Source: Diphasiastrum complanatum (taxonomy: Eukaryota; Streptophyta; Lycopodiopsida; Lycopodiales; Lycopodiaceae). Taken from it: DNA of 64,000 bases. Position numbers and translations under genes: made by a program. Where the stretch lies: assembly GCA_029204225.1 (NCBI GenBank), contig MU832181.1:1-64000 (forward strand), written 5' to 3'. The notes under the pieces were generated by a model. That model worked only from the letters and a program-made list of their open reading frames with translations. It did not search any database and had not been told where the DNA came from. This document shows, in pieces, positions 45,290-56,966 of this stretch; position 1 is the stretch's first letter; every line of letters begins with the position of its first letter.

Positions 45290-46205
45290 TTCTGGGATAA
45301 AATAAATACAGAATGGATGAAAATCTAGATCGGATCAAAATGAGATCAAAATTAAATAGAAAATCAGATGAAAAGAAAAACAAGCAGTTGCAAAAATAAA
45401 AAGAGATCGGAAAAAAATTGAAAACTGCAAATGGATCCGATGGTCAGTCAACTCAGATCTATCACAAAAAATTTGCAATTTCTCTGATGGCAAGTAATAG
45501 GCAAGGGTGAGTAATTGGCGAGTAATGCTAATTATTCAACGAGTTGCCTATGGACTGTGAATGAAGATCAAAAAACATTGTGAAGAGGGCGAATAAAGAG
45601 GAGCAGCTAGCAAAAAATCGGACAAAAAATCAGATCATTACTCGTCGGTCTGTCAGACAATAGATCCAGTACTGTACTAGGTATTGTATGGATGGCGAGT
45701 AATGATACTGATGAGATTGTGAGAAATTGAAGTCGACGAGAAATAAGATGAGAATTCAGTTAGTTCCTCGTCGGTTTGTAAGATCGTACTATACTTGCTA
45801 CTATACGGACGATGAGTAATTACACTGGTCGAAAGGTGAAAAATTGTAGTTGTCGAGTAATAAAAAAAAACGGGAAAATAAAATTTTAAAATGGCAAAAA
45901 ATTGGTTTGTACTCGCCGAGATCATAGATTTGATACTTCTAGATGCTTTGTAGAAATGGCAAGTAATTTGGTGGCAAAAAAATGGAGAAAATCAATTTGG
46001 TGAGTAATAAGATTGGGCGAGTAATCAAGTTTAATCGCCAAGTTGTTTGATGATATATCAGAGTCTGCTCTAGTCTTTAAAAAAGTGGCGAAAAATAAAA
46101 CTAACAAAAACTTGAAAAAACACAGCAGGGTGAGTAATAAACTTTTCAAAAAGAAGGAAAATAGCAGAAAATTACAAACAAAAAATCACTCCAAAAATCT
46201 GTTTA
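45290..46205 (-). repeat. Retroelement leader with dispersed GGCGAGTAAT motifs
   Basis: Between the primer site and gag, about a dozen copies of (G)GCGAGTAAT or close variants (GGTGAGTAAT, GGCAAGTAAT, GACGATGAGTAATT) occur on the plus strand at irregular 20-120-bp spacing, all in one orientation. No coding potential. Confidence 0.6.
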
Positions 46206-46210
46206 GCATC

Positions 46211-46230
46211 GTCTCCCCGACAATGGCACC
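46211..46230 (-). other. Gypsy primer-binding site
   Basis: The minus strand reads TGGTGCCATTGTCGGGGAGA, close to the TGGCGCCGTTGCCGGGGA site typical of Tat/Ogre and related plant gypsy elements. It directly follows the LTR end. Confidence 0.75.
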
Positions 46231-46236
46231 AAAAAA

Positions 46237-46900
46237 ATGTTGGGCCCTTTTCGTGCCTCCCTAATTGGATGGATCTAGAGGGCAAAGAGAGAGTTTTATG
46301 GATCTATTCCGGGTGAGTATCACTTGTAGTATTGATTTTCAATCAAATGGGGAGAGGGTAAACAAGATGATGGGAGTGAGGAAGCAAACTAAGGTTGTCA
46401 AGCTCTTTCTTGGTTTTGGTTGCTTTTGGTTATCTAGGCATTTCTGGCTCTAGATCTTCTTTTCAAGAGGTTGATCTTCTTAAGGGAGGTGAACAATGAA
46501 AGAAATCCTACCTATGGATCTTATTGATCTCTCCAAGAAGTGGATTTAACACCTAGTTTAGTTGTGTGTAGATTTTGTGGATTAGTTTTAGAAACTAGTA
46601 GCATGAATGCTTGTGCTACAAGTACTTCATGATTGTGATAACATGATTAGCAAACACAAGATCAAGCATTCATCATCCACAAGAATCACACACACACAAA
46701 AAAGGATGGCCTTCAACAAGCAAATTATAGGAATTTGCCAATTTGTAACTAGACTACAAAACTTGTCATTTTATATACATGGCTCTTAACATTATGCATG
46801 AGCCCCTCTATGCATGCCTACTCTTCACACATGGAAAAAGGCTCCACACACGTGGGATTACATATGTACAACAATTTTGGCCTAGATCAAGCTTAAATTT
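46237..46900 (-). mobile_element. 5' LTR of the Tat/Ogre-like gypsy (outer end uncertain)
   Basis: The LTR edge is at 46237, where the minus strand ends in GGGCCCAACA before the primer site. The distal boundary could not be found because no second LTR copy is visible. The end given is a guess. Confidence 0.4.
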
Positions 46901-46984
46901 TTGCATTTTTTACAGGCTGGACTGACTGGAGACTGAAAACACTGTAATACGACTCTAGCAAGCTCAACGAGGGTTAATTTGCAG

Positions 46985-47790
46985 TATCATGATAAATTTT
47001 TAGCTTGGCAAGAATTTTGTCTACATAAAATGAGTATTTTTTTGAAACCAACCTTTGTAGGACTTATTCTATGGGAACTAACAATCACAAACTTCATTAA
47101 TGTTATAAAAATATATGAGGAGTATTTAGAAAAAATGGTGATGGTTGTGTGAAAATTAACAAAGATAAATGTATCCATGTTTTTTTTTAGTGCAAAGATC
47201 TTATTTGTCCTATTGACAATTATGCATTGCTCAGATTCAAAATATACTTTATGGCCTAAATTAGTAAGTTTGCTTATTGATAACAGATTTGGCGAAAGTT
47301 TAGGTACATATTGAACACTAGATAGTAACTTGAATTGATCATGTTGAAAGCTTAATCTTACAATGCCTTCACCTTTGATAGTGTGTATAACGAAATTCTT
47401 TGTACTTTAAGGTGTATAGGACTGAAAATATTCATGACGATTGGTCATATGTTAAATGGCTCTTGAATCAAGAAATCAAGAATCATTGACTTGCGCATTC
47501 GAATTGTTGATCATAAATGCTCCTTCATCCATGTCTTGTATAGAGGACTACAATTGCATTAGCCTATTGATCTGATTGCTTGTTGTTGGCATTCTTCGCT
47601 TTTAATATCCTACAATCCCTAATTTCATCATTAGTGCATTTGTAATACTTACAGAACATCTTCTTCTTTGATTTTGGATTTGATAATTGCTCTTGACTCT
47701 ATGTCGGCTTCTAATTCGATACAAATTTTTTTTGAAGTTTTTTTTCTTCTGATGTTTAGAACCTTTGTTTACATATAGAGCATGCTATAA
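46985..47790 (-). pseudogene. Copia gag zinc-knuckle and protease relic
   Basis: The minus strand encodes MFCKYYKCTNDEIRDCRILK, a degenerate CCHC knuckle. Then come FLDSRAI, HMTNRHEYFQSYTP, GEGIVRLSFQHDQFKLL and VQYVPKLSPNLLSISKLTNL, the Copia aspartic protease. The active-site DSG is now DSR and the usual Trp before it is a TGA stop, both one-base G-to-A type changes. Confidence 0.8.
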
Positions 47791-48003
47791 TGAATTTGAA
47801 GAGTTGTTTATGCTTCATCGATTGTCTACTTACAACAACATAGCGATTATTCTAGAGAGAGTTAAATCTGAGTGTGTCTGATCATCACCCACTTTTTGTA
47901 TGTAGGTGGCAAGTTCGATTTTAGAACATTAGAAAGGAGGTCTATACTTAGGATGAAGATCATTCTAAAGTTGGATCAAAGTTCTACTAGTTGAAGAGGC
48001 AGT

Positions 48004-48463
48004 GTGAGAGATTTCAACTAGTTTAGTCAATATTTGTCATAGTTGACAAAATTGCCAAATAGCAAATTGAGGCCAATTTTCATATTAGACTTAGAGTTTA
48101 ACTTTTCAAAGTTAATTAGTCTAAATTTCATTTGAATAAACACTTTTGGAAAGTGTGGGAAAGTTATAAGTCGAGTTTGAGTAGATTCAAATTTGAATGT
48201 TGGGTACATTGAATCTAGTCCCAAAAGTAGGGTTTACATTTTGGAGGGAAATCCAAGTGGCCAAATAGGGTTTGGACCTGTTATAAAATGATGTAACTTG
48301 TGGAGAAGCAGATCTTCTCTCTTCTCTATCTCATGTCATGCTTGTACATGGTACTCTTGGATTCTACTATCCATTGGTGCACTATACTTGTGATATCTTG
48401 CAATTCTATGTGTAGAATGGTCTATATTTGTTATTTTCAAGTTTACACATGTGAAATATAGTA
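48004..48463 (+). repeat. LTR-like repeat, plus copy
   Basis: Starts TGTGAGAGATTTCAACTAG. It matches the reverse complement of 51127-51566 over its whole length with scattered substitutions and small indels. It contains GACCTGTTATAAAATGATG, a TATA-like block. Probably a solo or broken LTR. Confidence 0.7.
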
Positions 48464-48654
48464 GGGTACTATCATTGTATGGACATTAGCTTCTATTTAT
48501 GTTTTTATTCATGTTTTCTCAAGTTCTATTAGAGTTAGCATTCTATTTTGTGTGTAGATGCTGATTTTTCTACATTGGCAAGATTGGTGAATTAGCTTGT
48601 TTTTGTAACCAAAGATCATTAGTAGATTTGGATCTGAATTGATCCCAAATCTTT

Positions 48655-49729
48655 CACATAGGACATTGTGTGAATGTTCTAAAGCCTTAAGGATTGATGC
48701 ATGTTTACCAAAATCTTTTTGGGGAGAAGCTTTCACTTGTCCTAACCATTGAATAGAGTTCCATGTAGCTCTATTGAAGGAAAAACACCATTCGAAGTCT
48801 TGTATGGGAGGAAGCCAAATCTCAAGGACTTAAGGGTGTTTGGATGAATTTTCTATGTGCACACACCTTTGGAGACAAGGACGAAGGAAGATCCATCATC
48901 AATCAAAGGTATCATACTTGGGTATGGCAAAGCAAGCAAGGGATATAAGGTTTACATTCCATCTTCAAACAAGTTTGTGGTTTCTAGAGATATCATTTTT
49001 GATGAGAATAAGATGCATAAACTTGTTGATGGCTCAAGCATATCACCTATCAAGGGGTGGTCGAGGATCAAGATGATCTAGATCTTTAGGAGGAGCTAGA
49101 GCCAAGTGAGCCAATCACTCCAAAAAGATTATCAAGGGTAAGAATGGAGTCATTGAGGCTCACATACCAAGACAAGGGCAAGCAAGTTGAGGGTAATCCA
49201 TCTTTATCCTTTGCACTCATTTCAAGTTTTGAAGAACCTTCATGTGTACTAGATGCATTGAGTTTAAAGGAATGGTTTCAAGCTATGTTAGATGAATACA
49301 ATGCTTTGATGGAGAATGGCACATGGATCCTTGTTGATAGACCTTTTAAAAATGTGATTGGCTGTAAATGGGTTTTTAAGATAAAACTCAATATGGATGG
49401 AAGTGTAAGCAAATAAAAGGCAAGGTTAATTGCCAAAGTATATGCTCAAGCAAAGGGCATAGATTATGAAGAAACCTTTGCAACATTTCAGCCCAACACC
49501 TTGCAACCAATCCAATCTTCCATGCAAGGTCAAAACATATCGAGATCTCTCATCATTTTGTGAGAAAGAAGGTGCAATAAGGAGATATCTTTGGAGCATG
49601 TGGCAAGTAGTGAATGTGTTGCTGATATCCTCACTAAACGACTTCAAAGAGCTGCATTTGTGAAGTTAACATCAGCCCTAGGATTGATAAGCAAGTCTAT
49701 GTTATCTTCAAACTAGTTGTGAGGAGGAG
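48655..49729 (+). pseudogene. Copia pol relic with internal deletion, plus polypurine tract
   Basis: Plus-strand blocks. CSKALRIDACLPKSFWGEAF and TPFEVLYGRKPNLKDLRVFG (integrase end). HTPLETRTKEDPSSIKGIIL and VVSRDIIFDENKMHKLVDGS. EWFQAMLDEYNALMENGTWI and VIGCKWVFKIK (RT start). It then jumps directly to [14 protein letters not shown] and SECVADILTKRLQRAAFVKL (RNase H end), so most of RT and RNase H is deleted at about 49490. A polypurine tract GAGGAGGAG (49721-49729) precedes TGTTAAATTTAC, the start of a 3' LTR at 49730. Same family as the relic at 21200-21740. Confidence 0.85.
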
Positions 49730-51126
49730 TGTTAAATTTACACAAGCTAGTTTGCATAACTTCCACTTGCAAATGACTTTGAGTCCATGATGTGGGATGT
49801 CACACGTGCCAAAAGCATAAGATATCTTATTCTAATTCAAATCATTAACCTAGCTTTGAAACGGTATTTTTGTAATGTGTCCAAAGAGTGCATAGATAGA
49901 GTAAAGGAAAGAAAAAAAAAACATAAAATAGCAATTTTCTCATTGTTTTTGGATCTCGAGGTATTGACCGTAAATAGCATCGATCAAGTGGATATTTAGG
50001 TTAGATGTTAGGGTTAGGTTGTGATGAATACATAGAAGCCCTAATATGCTCAGATCCGAGCTCTACATGTATAAATATGTGATGGGATTTCCATCCAATA
50101 ATGAGCATAATTGAGATTTTCCTTCTTGACTAGTTTGAGTCTATGATTTGATTGATGAATGCTTAGGCATCCACATAGGAGGTACGGCCGGGACAAAAAG
50201 GTAAGCGTGATGAAGGGAGGGAACGTCAAATGCTTACTGGCGGCAAAGGTGAGTGTTGACATAGGCAGCGAAAGGGGACTAAGTGAACTGTGAGAGGGGA
50301 CAAAAAGTCAATGACCAGGGGCGTTGAACGTTTGCGCCGCTAGATGGCAAATATTCAAAGAGCATTTTTTTTTAAATGTATACAAAATGTAAAAATGTAA
50401 AAATTTTAAAATTATAAAAATGGAGCTCATAACCATCTAGAATAGGTCGAGTTTGGGTTAGGTAGATCGATTTATGATGTCATGCAAAAGTTTAGATGAC
50501 ATGAAATGTTAGTTAGAATGCAGGCAAGCAACATGCAATCGTGCATGCAACATACAAATCAATTTACATGATCTACACATGTCTAGGTAATTTTGAGAGC
50601 TGACATGCAGTCCATGCAATATCCATGGATGTAGTTTTACATGTGGATCTATGACATTAGAGTTAAGTAAAAGATGTGGTCATTACATGCAAATCCATTG
50701 TAGGAACTCGAGCCTCATTGATGTAGGAAAATTTTGGCTTGTTTGCCATATTGTGAATATTGAGATCTTGGTGATTTTGGCTCATTCTTTCTCTACCTGA
50801 GTGTTTGGTCTTCATTTTCTCTCTCTACCCGAGAGCAGCCTATTTTTTCCATAGTGAGCACTTAGAATTATTTCTGATAGCTATCTCTCATAGTGAGAGC
50901 TAGTTTTTTGAGTTTGTGGTATGCCATTGTGCTCTTTCCTTGGCAAGTAATCTGTTCTTTGATCATTCTTGTGCAATCACAACACCTCATAAAGATCCTG
51001 TAGGTGTGTGGTGAAGTTCACACGTGCTAAAAACTTCACATGCACTAGACCAGACATACACTGTTAGCATGATCAAACTTGAATGAAATGATAAAGTACT
51101 ATTGCTGTTCGTACAAAACCAACAAG
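49730..51126 (+). other. 3' LTR start of the Copia relic, then gene-free DNA
   Basis: The LTR starts TGTTAAATTTACACAAGC; its end could not be defined without a second copy. The rest holds no coding motif. Short frames at 49787-49999 and 50050-50262 are unrecognised. Confidence 0.4.
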
Positions 51127-51566
51127 CTATTGTATTTCACATGTGTGGATGCAAAAATAACAATAAATGACCATTCTACACATAGAATTGCAAGCAATCA
51201 CCAAGATAGTGCACCAATAGATAGTAGAACCCAAGAGAACCATGTATAAGCATGAAATGAGATAGAGAAGAGAGAAGATTGCTCTCTCCATGAGTTATAT
51301 CCTTTTAGTCCAAACCCTATTTGGCCACTTGGCTTTCCCTCCAAAATGAAAACCTACTATTTTTGGGTCTAGATTCAATGTACCCAACTATTCAAATTTG
51401 AATCTACTCAAACTCGCATTCTAACTTTCCCACACTTTCAAAAAGTGTTTATTCAGATGAAATTTAGACTAATGAACTTTGAAAAGTCAATCTCTAAGTC
51501 TAGTGGCCTCAATATGCCAAATATGAAAATATTAACAAAATGATCAAACTAGTTGAATCTTTCACA
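51127..51566 (-). repeat. LTR-like repeat, minus copy
   Basis: Reverse-complement partner of 48004-48463. It includes GAATTGCAAGCAATCACCAA and AACCCTATTTGGCCACTTGG blocks that match the partner. Orientation is opposite, so the two are not the LTR pair of one simple insertion. Confidence 0.7.
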
Positions 51567-52900
51567 TAAATTTTGTACGTGATTGGATTCCACACATGTG
51601 AGGCAAAGATGCCACGTGGAAATCCACTCATAATGTAGGTTAGGTCAAGTACATAGGGCTGATCATGTCATTTTGGTAGTGATTCCTAGTTTATAGGACG
51701 TAAGTCCTAGATTTAAGGTGAAAATTGACCAACTAGCTATCTATCAAGCATGACTCTAGGAAATAGACTAGGGTTTCATTTTAGGGCAAAAAGACTGAGT
51801 TAACTTCCTTATTACATGCTGGAAATCCACCTTACTACACAAAGGAAGTCGAATTTGCTATGTATTCCAAGCTCCCATAGTGAGAAGATAGAATATTTTT
51901 GGATCTCATTGGCAATCTCAAGCTAGTTCACTATGTACATTGAGTTTCTGTGATCCAAATGAAACCAAATTAATTTCTACTTCATTCTCAGTCTACAGGC
52001 CATATAGCAGGCTATGGCTTGCACTTGTGGGCTCAAATTTCAATGTTTATCAATGCTTTTGATTGTTAATGCTTGTTGTTTGTCAAAGTGCCAATCTGGA
52101 TCAACTTTTTTGTGTCTAGTTTTTTGATAGATTGTTAAGCAAGCATCCAATCACTCTTGTGGATCTTTTGTAGATCCATTTATGGTCCTAAAGTACAGTA
52201 CTTTCACACTTTGGGCAATATCGGATATGTGCGAATAACAAGGTAGAGAGATCATGGACAATTAGTTCTGCACACAAGTTCGATATACGGTTTTTGGAAT
52301 ATTCCAAAAAATATTCTTTATCGAATATTCATTTCAAAGAAATATTTTTTTTTGTACAATTGTAAAGCAGCTAGAATATTCTAATATTCGACGACGCATT
52401 TATTTCATGACCTGTTCTGGTGACACGTGTTCAATCGAGAAAATGTATAAATATCATTTCAATGCCAACATAACATTTTTAGTATTTTTTTTCTTCTACC
52501 ACTGTTTAGCTTGTACATATCGTTCTTTTGTGCAGTTCCTTATAACCTTAATAGTGTTATTGATGATTGTGCACATATTCAATACATACAGTTAATCTGG
52601 TGTTTTTTTTTTGTTAATATTACTTTAACACAATGTCTTTAGCTTCATGTAGATCTAATCCGGATACCGTTGTTTCATCCTTTTCTTTATGTTTTTGCTA
52701 CAGCTCATCATAATAGACATGTGTTATTTGAGCCTTACATTTGCATTACACTGATATTGTCAAGCATGTTGAAATTCATCTGAAAAATAGATTGGATCGA
52801 TTATGTACAAAACTTGATGAGAAATTTAAGTTCTCCGGCTAGTCAATTGATAACAATATCAAATCCAAGTAACATACTTTATTTTTTAGTTTTTAAAATA
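51567..52900. other. Gene-free stretch with GAATATTC clusters
   Basis: No coding motif. At about 52297-52392 there are several AATATTC/GAATATTC palindromic units within 100 bp. The frame at 52407-52595 is AT-rich and unconvincing. Confidence 0.35.
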
Positions 52901-53176
52901 TCATACCTCAAAGGCTGCCAACCACCATATGCCATTCTCGGGCTGAACACTGAAGTTAAAATCTCCTTGATTGTTTGTCTTTTGAAGAGCTCCATTCATG
53001 AGTGTTATACTCACTCTCTCCATTTTTTGTCCTTTAATAAGTTCTGATTCATCCAACTTCAGTACCAAGACTATCTTACTGTCTACCTTTTCCATGTAAA
53101 TATCATAGAAATGTATAATAAATCTTAATAACGTAATCATATCTACATACAAGTTATTTGATTGATTGTAAGACAT
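52901..53176 (-). pseudogene. Second relic of the gene B family
   Basis: The minus strand encodes KIVLVLKLDESELIKGQKME, RVSITLMNGALQKTNNQGDF and NFSVQPENGIWWLAAFEV. This aligns block for block with gene B (VIFVIKLDE, ERVTLTLMNQAL, NQFSVQFENHIWWIVAFKV). It is open across the aligned part and ends at a plausible donor (GAG|GTATGATA), whereas gene B reads straight through here. About 380 bp upstream on this strand lies GGGCCCTTTTGTACTCAA (53558-53575), related to the boundary palindrome. The rest of the gene was not found. Confidence 0.65.
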
Positions 53177-53557
53177 GGAGTTTTTGTCCTTTGATTGATA
53201 TACTTCCTCTATTCAATGAATCATGCTTCCATTTTATTTATGTAGCGTTCAAAGATGGTGACTGCTAATTGATGAAAATGTTATAACGACGTCCATCTAT
53301 TTTTCCTCTAGTTTGTTCAATCTATAGTGTAATGTAGTTGGTGCTCTTCTTTTCAATTCTTGCCCCCACTCTCTCTTCTCCCAAGAGTTTATTTCTTCCG
53401 ATGCATGATTTTTTCCGAGAGAAGCCTTAGTTAACCATGACTGTGACCATGACTGAAACCAGAGTGGTTTTGTATTCAAACTACTGTGGGCAGTCACTTC
53501 TTATATTATAATTTTTAATTTTGACGAATTTGTCCATCCTACGTGGCATTTCTTATA

Positions 53558-53575
53558 GGGCCCTTTTGTACTCAA
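53558..53575. repeat. Partial copy of the boundary motif
   Basis: GGGCCCTTTTGTACTCAAGA resembles the left half of the palindromes at 34330 and 41057, but the right stem is not conserved. Confidence 0.5.
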
Positions 53576-53588
53576 GAACTCTTGTAAT

Positions 53589-53593
53589 GGTGT

Positions 53594-53642
<49 letters not shown>

Positions 53643-53652
53643 CGCGTGTGTG
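53589..53652. repeat. (TG)n with (CG)n core microsatellite
   Basis: Long TG run with an internal CGCGCGCGCGCG block near 53635. Confidence 0.95.
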
Positions 53653-54396
53653 CCACATCAATAGTCTTGTATCAAATCAAATCAAAATTTAATAGTTGTC
53701 TGCTTAAAAATCACCAAAATATTTTAAGACACATGGTCCTTTTGTACAAAATATGTCCTTAAAAACAAATCAAGTACATGTCTTATTATTCATTTACTTG
53801 TCCTTAAAAAACAAATCATGTAATTATTTCGTAAATAAATTTCTTATTATCAGAATCATACTTTTTAGTATATTCCATATGTCAATGGACATCTAACAAT
53901 CCATGGTACAAACAAATCTTAAAAACATCTTGTGGCACAGCTTCGTGTAGCATAGCCACGTGAAACTTGAATTACAACAAATCTATAAATTGTCTCTTCT
54001 AGACAGATTTCTCACTTTTTGCTATTGTATTCTACTATCAATTTGTGATTTTGCTACTGCCAATTCTTAAGAAAATATGTGAAGAATGACCAATAAAAAG
54101 GACTAGATGGACATCTAAAAAAGATTAGAAAAAAGTTATACATGAATAAGAAAACCCATGCCCTGAGTGCTTTAAACATCAACGAGATGTGACAAAAACA
54201 ATGATCAAGTTTTTGGAGCAATATCACCTTGGCTCTAGAGAAAAGGCAAACTTGCAAGCTCAATTTTTAAGTGTTTAGCATTTTGGATTTGAGTCAATTC
54301 TATTTGTTATATATAGTTAGTTAGTTTAGTTACTAATCATTTTTCATTTTCTAAATCAATGCATCATGATAATGCGTATTGAAGGTATGTGGTTGT
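53653..54396. other. Gene-free AT-rich stretch
   Basis: Only short unrecognised frames (e.g. 54054-54263 minus). Confidence 0.35.
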
Positions 54397-54597
54397 GACA
54401 CGCATGGCAATTTTCCAGTGAAGCATGGCATGTGGCTATGCCATGCCCATACAAATATGAATTTCTTATTATGTCTCCCCTCTCTCCCAATTTTTGATCG
54501 AAGAACTCGCCATCGTAAAAAAATTTGGTGGTGTTGTACTACCACGTGTGAAGGAGCTGGACATTGCCATGCGATTGCCACAAAAGTTGCCATGTGA
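54397..54597. mobile_element. Short MITE-like inverted repeat
   Basis: The left end CACGCATGGCAATTTTCC … GCATGGCATGTGG and the right end reversed CACATGGCAACTTTTGTGG … GCATGGCAATGTCC share order and orientation over about 40 bp. About 200 bp long, no ORF. No target duplication could be fixed. Confidence 0.5.
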
Positions 54598-55060
54598 GGC
54601 CTAGCGAGCCAAATATGGTCCCCATCTTATGTGTGTGGCAAAATTCATAGGAAAATGTGCACATTTTATAGTTGTGAAACCATCGCCAACCAAGTAGAAG
54701 CTCATGATCAATCAACCTAAGCTTCACCCCCGAGCCACAATATGTGAATGCAAGAAGAGGGAGAAGAGAGAAGAATTCAAAGAATGAATTCTCTACTGTA
54801 GGAGGGTCATCAATCATAATTTACTAAATTTCTCAAGTCATACTTAATCATTAATACAAGAGTGCATGGCCAAATAGCATAACTCAACAAACATAGGAAT
54901 CATTCTAAAGTATCTTAGTTACAAGACTTCATGAATATTTTTTGAGCCTAATTCTTATTAAAAAATATGAGTTATCCCAACTCTCTATTTTATTTGGTAG
55001 TCAAAGACAAAATTTAACATACTAGAAATAGTTTTTACATTCATCATTTTCAACCACAAA
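54598..55060. other. Gene-free stretch
   Basis: AT-rich, no motif recognised on either strand. Confidence 0.35.
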
Positions 55061-55180
55061 ATTTTTAGGTCTTGTCTAGAATTGAATCTAGATATCTATA
55101 AGTTGTTCTAAATTTTCAAAAATTTTAGGTCTCGTCTAGAATTGAATCTAGATATCTATAAGTTGTTCTAAATTTTAACT
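55061..55180. repeat. 60-bp tandem duplication
   Basis: ATTTTTAGGTCTTGTCTAGA at 55061 recurs as AATTTTAGGTCTCGTCTAGA at 55121. The rest of the unit (GAATCTAGATATCTATAAGT) is identical, so it is a recent event. Confidence 0.9.
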
Positions 55181-55439
55181 AAATTCAGTTGTTATTCTTG
55201 GGTTTGTTATGTTTAATCATCCAATTGAGTTTTTTGTGTTACGATTTCATGACCTCTTAAAAGCCTTTTATAATATTAAATACCATTTTAACTTACAAGT
55301 GGGCGTTGGATCCCATATTAAATATTATTCATTCCAGGCCTAAAAGTCCATTTTAAACCTTAACCCCATATACAGGCTAGGCCCCTTTCAAGGCCCTCTA
55401 TTAAGGGTATTACTTGAATGGGTTGCCTATTATGCCTCT

Positions 55440-55720
55440 TGGGCGTTAACGCACAGGCCGCACGTGTTTGTGGTTTGGCCCCGATGCCCTCCAGCGATTG
55501 ATGCGTGTCCACAGCGCGGTGCCCGTCACAAATCAAGGCGCGCCAGTTTTTCACGGGCGACGCCGGGCCAGGGTCCTGGGCACTCGGGCAAGGGTGTCGG
55601 GCAAGATGCCGGGGTGGCTCGGGCAAGGGCGCTGAGTGAGATGCCGGGGCGGCTCGGGTAGGGCGCAAGTGGCACCGGGCACCGCCACGCCCAGGCACAC
55701 ACACATGTAGGTCAATGTGG
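55440..55720. repeat. GC-rich block with CGGGCAAGG-type direct repeats
   Basis: Repeats of GATGCCGGGG(T/C)GGCTCGGG and GGGCAAGGG, followed by TTTATATATTCCC (about 55730), a TATA-like site. The composition resembles the block at 2440-2820. It may be the promoter end of an LTR. Open frames here are GC artefacts. Confidence 0.45.
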
Positions 55721-55802
55721 GAGTTTCTTTATATATTCCCTCCTATTAATCTGCCAGAAACGCTTATGGGATAAAAATTGGCTTCTTGGACACGTGGCGT
55801 CC

Positions 55803-55970
55803 GGGCAGCCAATTTATAACCAAAAAAAAAAACATGTGGATGAGTGCGCACCTCGGCCAAACGACCACCATGCCTCTTAGATGCGAGGGCAGCCAATTTA
55901 TCAAAAAAAAAAAAACATGTGGCTGACTGCGCACCTCGGCCAAACGACCACCATGCCTCTTAGATGTGAG
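55803..55970. repeat. 84-bp tandem duplication
   Basis: GGGCAGCCAATTTATAACC at 55803 recurs as GGGCAGCCAATTTATC at 55887. Both are followed by a poly-A run, ACATGTGG and CGCACCTCGGCCAAACGACC. Confidence 0.9.
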
Positions 55971-56000
55971 GGACCCATACCTCTTGGAGAGGCTATGTAC

Positions 56001-56022
56001 TCTCTCTCTCTCTCTCTCTCTC
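56001..56022. repeat. (TC)11 microsatellite
   Basis: Uninterrupted TC dinucleotides. Confidence 0.9.
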
Positions 56023-56962
56023 ATTGTACATCTAATTGGAATTATTCTTCAATGTGCATTCGAATCTAGGGTGATGTTGATGATTTATCAATATTCTCTG
56101 CCCCAAAAAAAACTTCAATGATGATTATGCAAATTGAGGTTGTCATGAAACAATGTTTTCTGGTATTATCAACATGCGGGATCAAAGAGAATCAATCACC
56201 TCTAAAGAATTAAGTCACGAAACAATGGTCATCTTTGATTTTTGTAGCTGCTTTTCTGCCAACGTGGCAGACTAACCAAAATAGTTCGAATGAAAACAAC
56301 AATTACAAGCTCGCCAACGCTTTTCAAGTAGTAAATACCATTAAATCTATCTTCAAACCATTAAATCCAACACACTTGATAAGTAGTTGCAAGGAAAAGT
56401 GGTGTGCACTGCTTGCAAGCCATACAACACAAATTTGCTGTCGTCCTGCCTTGAGGCAGCTACTTTTATAGCTACATTATCTTGAATGAACACGAGGGCT
56501 GACACTTAAAAAGTACCCGGTGCGCAGCACGCAACAAGTTTCTGGCAACAATTATCAGGAGGTGTGCAGCTTTTACTTACAACAAGACCATCATTTACTT
56601 GCCATTGACCTGAAATACAAGATTTCACGAGTCAGTTAGTCTCTGAATAGTCTCTGAATGAACTATGAAACTAATAACTCGGAGACGAAAAATGAAAAGC
56701 AAATTTATGTGCTTCATTTTTGCAGCATGAGGATGAGGATGTAGCATCGGCAAGCTGCAATCAGAGAGAGTATGAAACGCACAGGTATTGATCGTTATTG
56801 TAGTTAATATGCGTGGACTCTGCAGCACCTTTCTTGGGCTTGTTTCTGTGAGAAGGCTGCTATTGCTGGCGCATTGTTGCAGATGAATGGATACGATCAT
56901 GATAAGGAGAGTCATAGCCCATTTTGTGTTTGAGGCCATGATTTATCTCCTTTGCTCGTTAT

Positions 56963-56966
<4 letters not shown>
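56023..56966. other. Gene-free stretch
   Basis: Frames at 56235-56471 (plus) and 56625-56939 (minus) are open. The minus one starts MASNTKWAMTLLIMIVSIHL, a signal-peptide-like start with an ATG, and could be a small secreted peptide. It has no other support. Confidence 0.25.

Noticed and set aside
46241-46256. GGGCCCTTTTCGTGCC as another copy of the boundary palindrome
   Set aside because: Only the first ten bases match; it is the end of the gypsy LTR next to its primer site.
55360-55704. 114-codon minus ORF, Pro/Ala/Arg-rich
   Set aside because: GC-driven open frame overlapping direct repeats; no conserved motif and no ATG context support.
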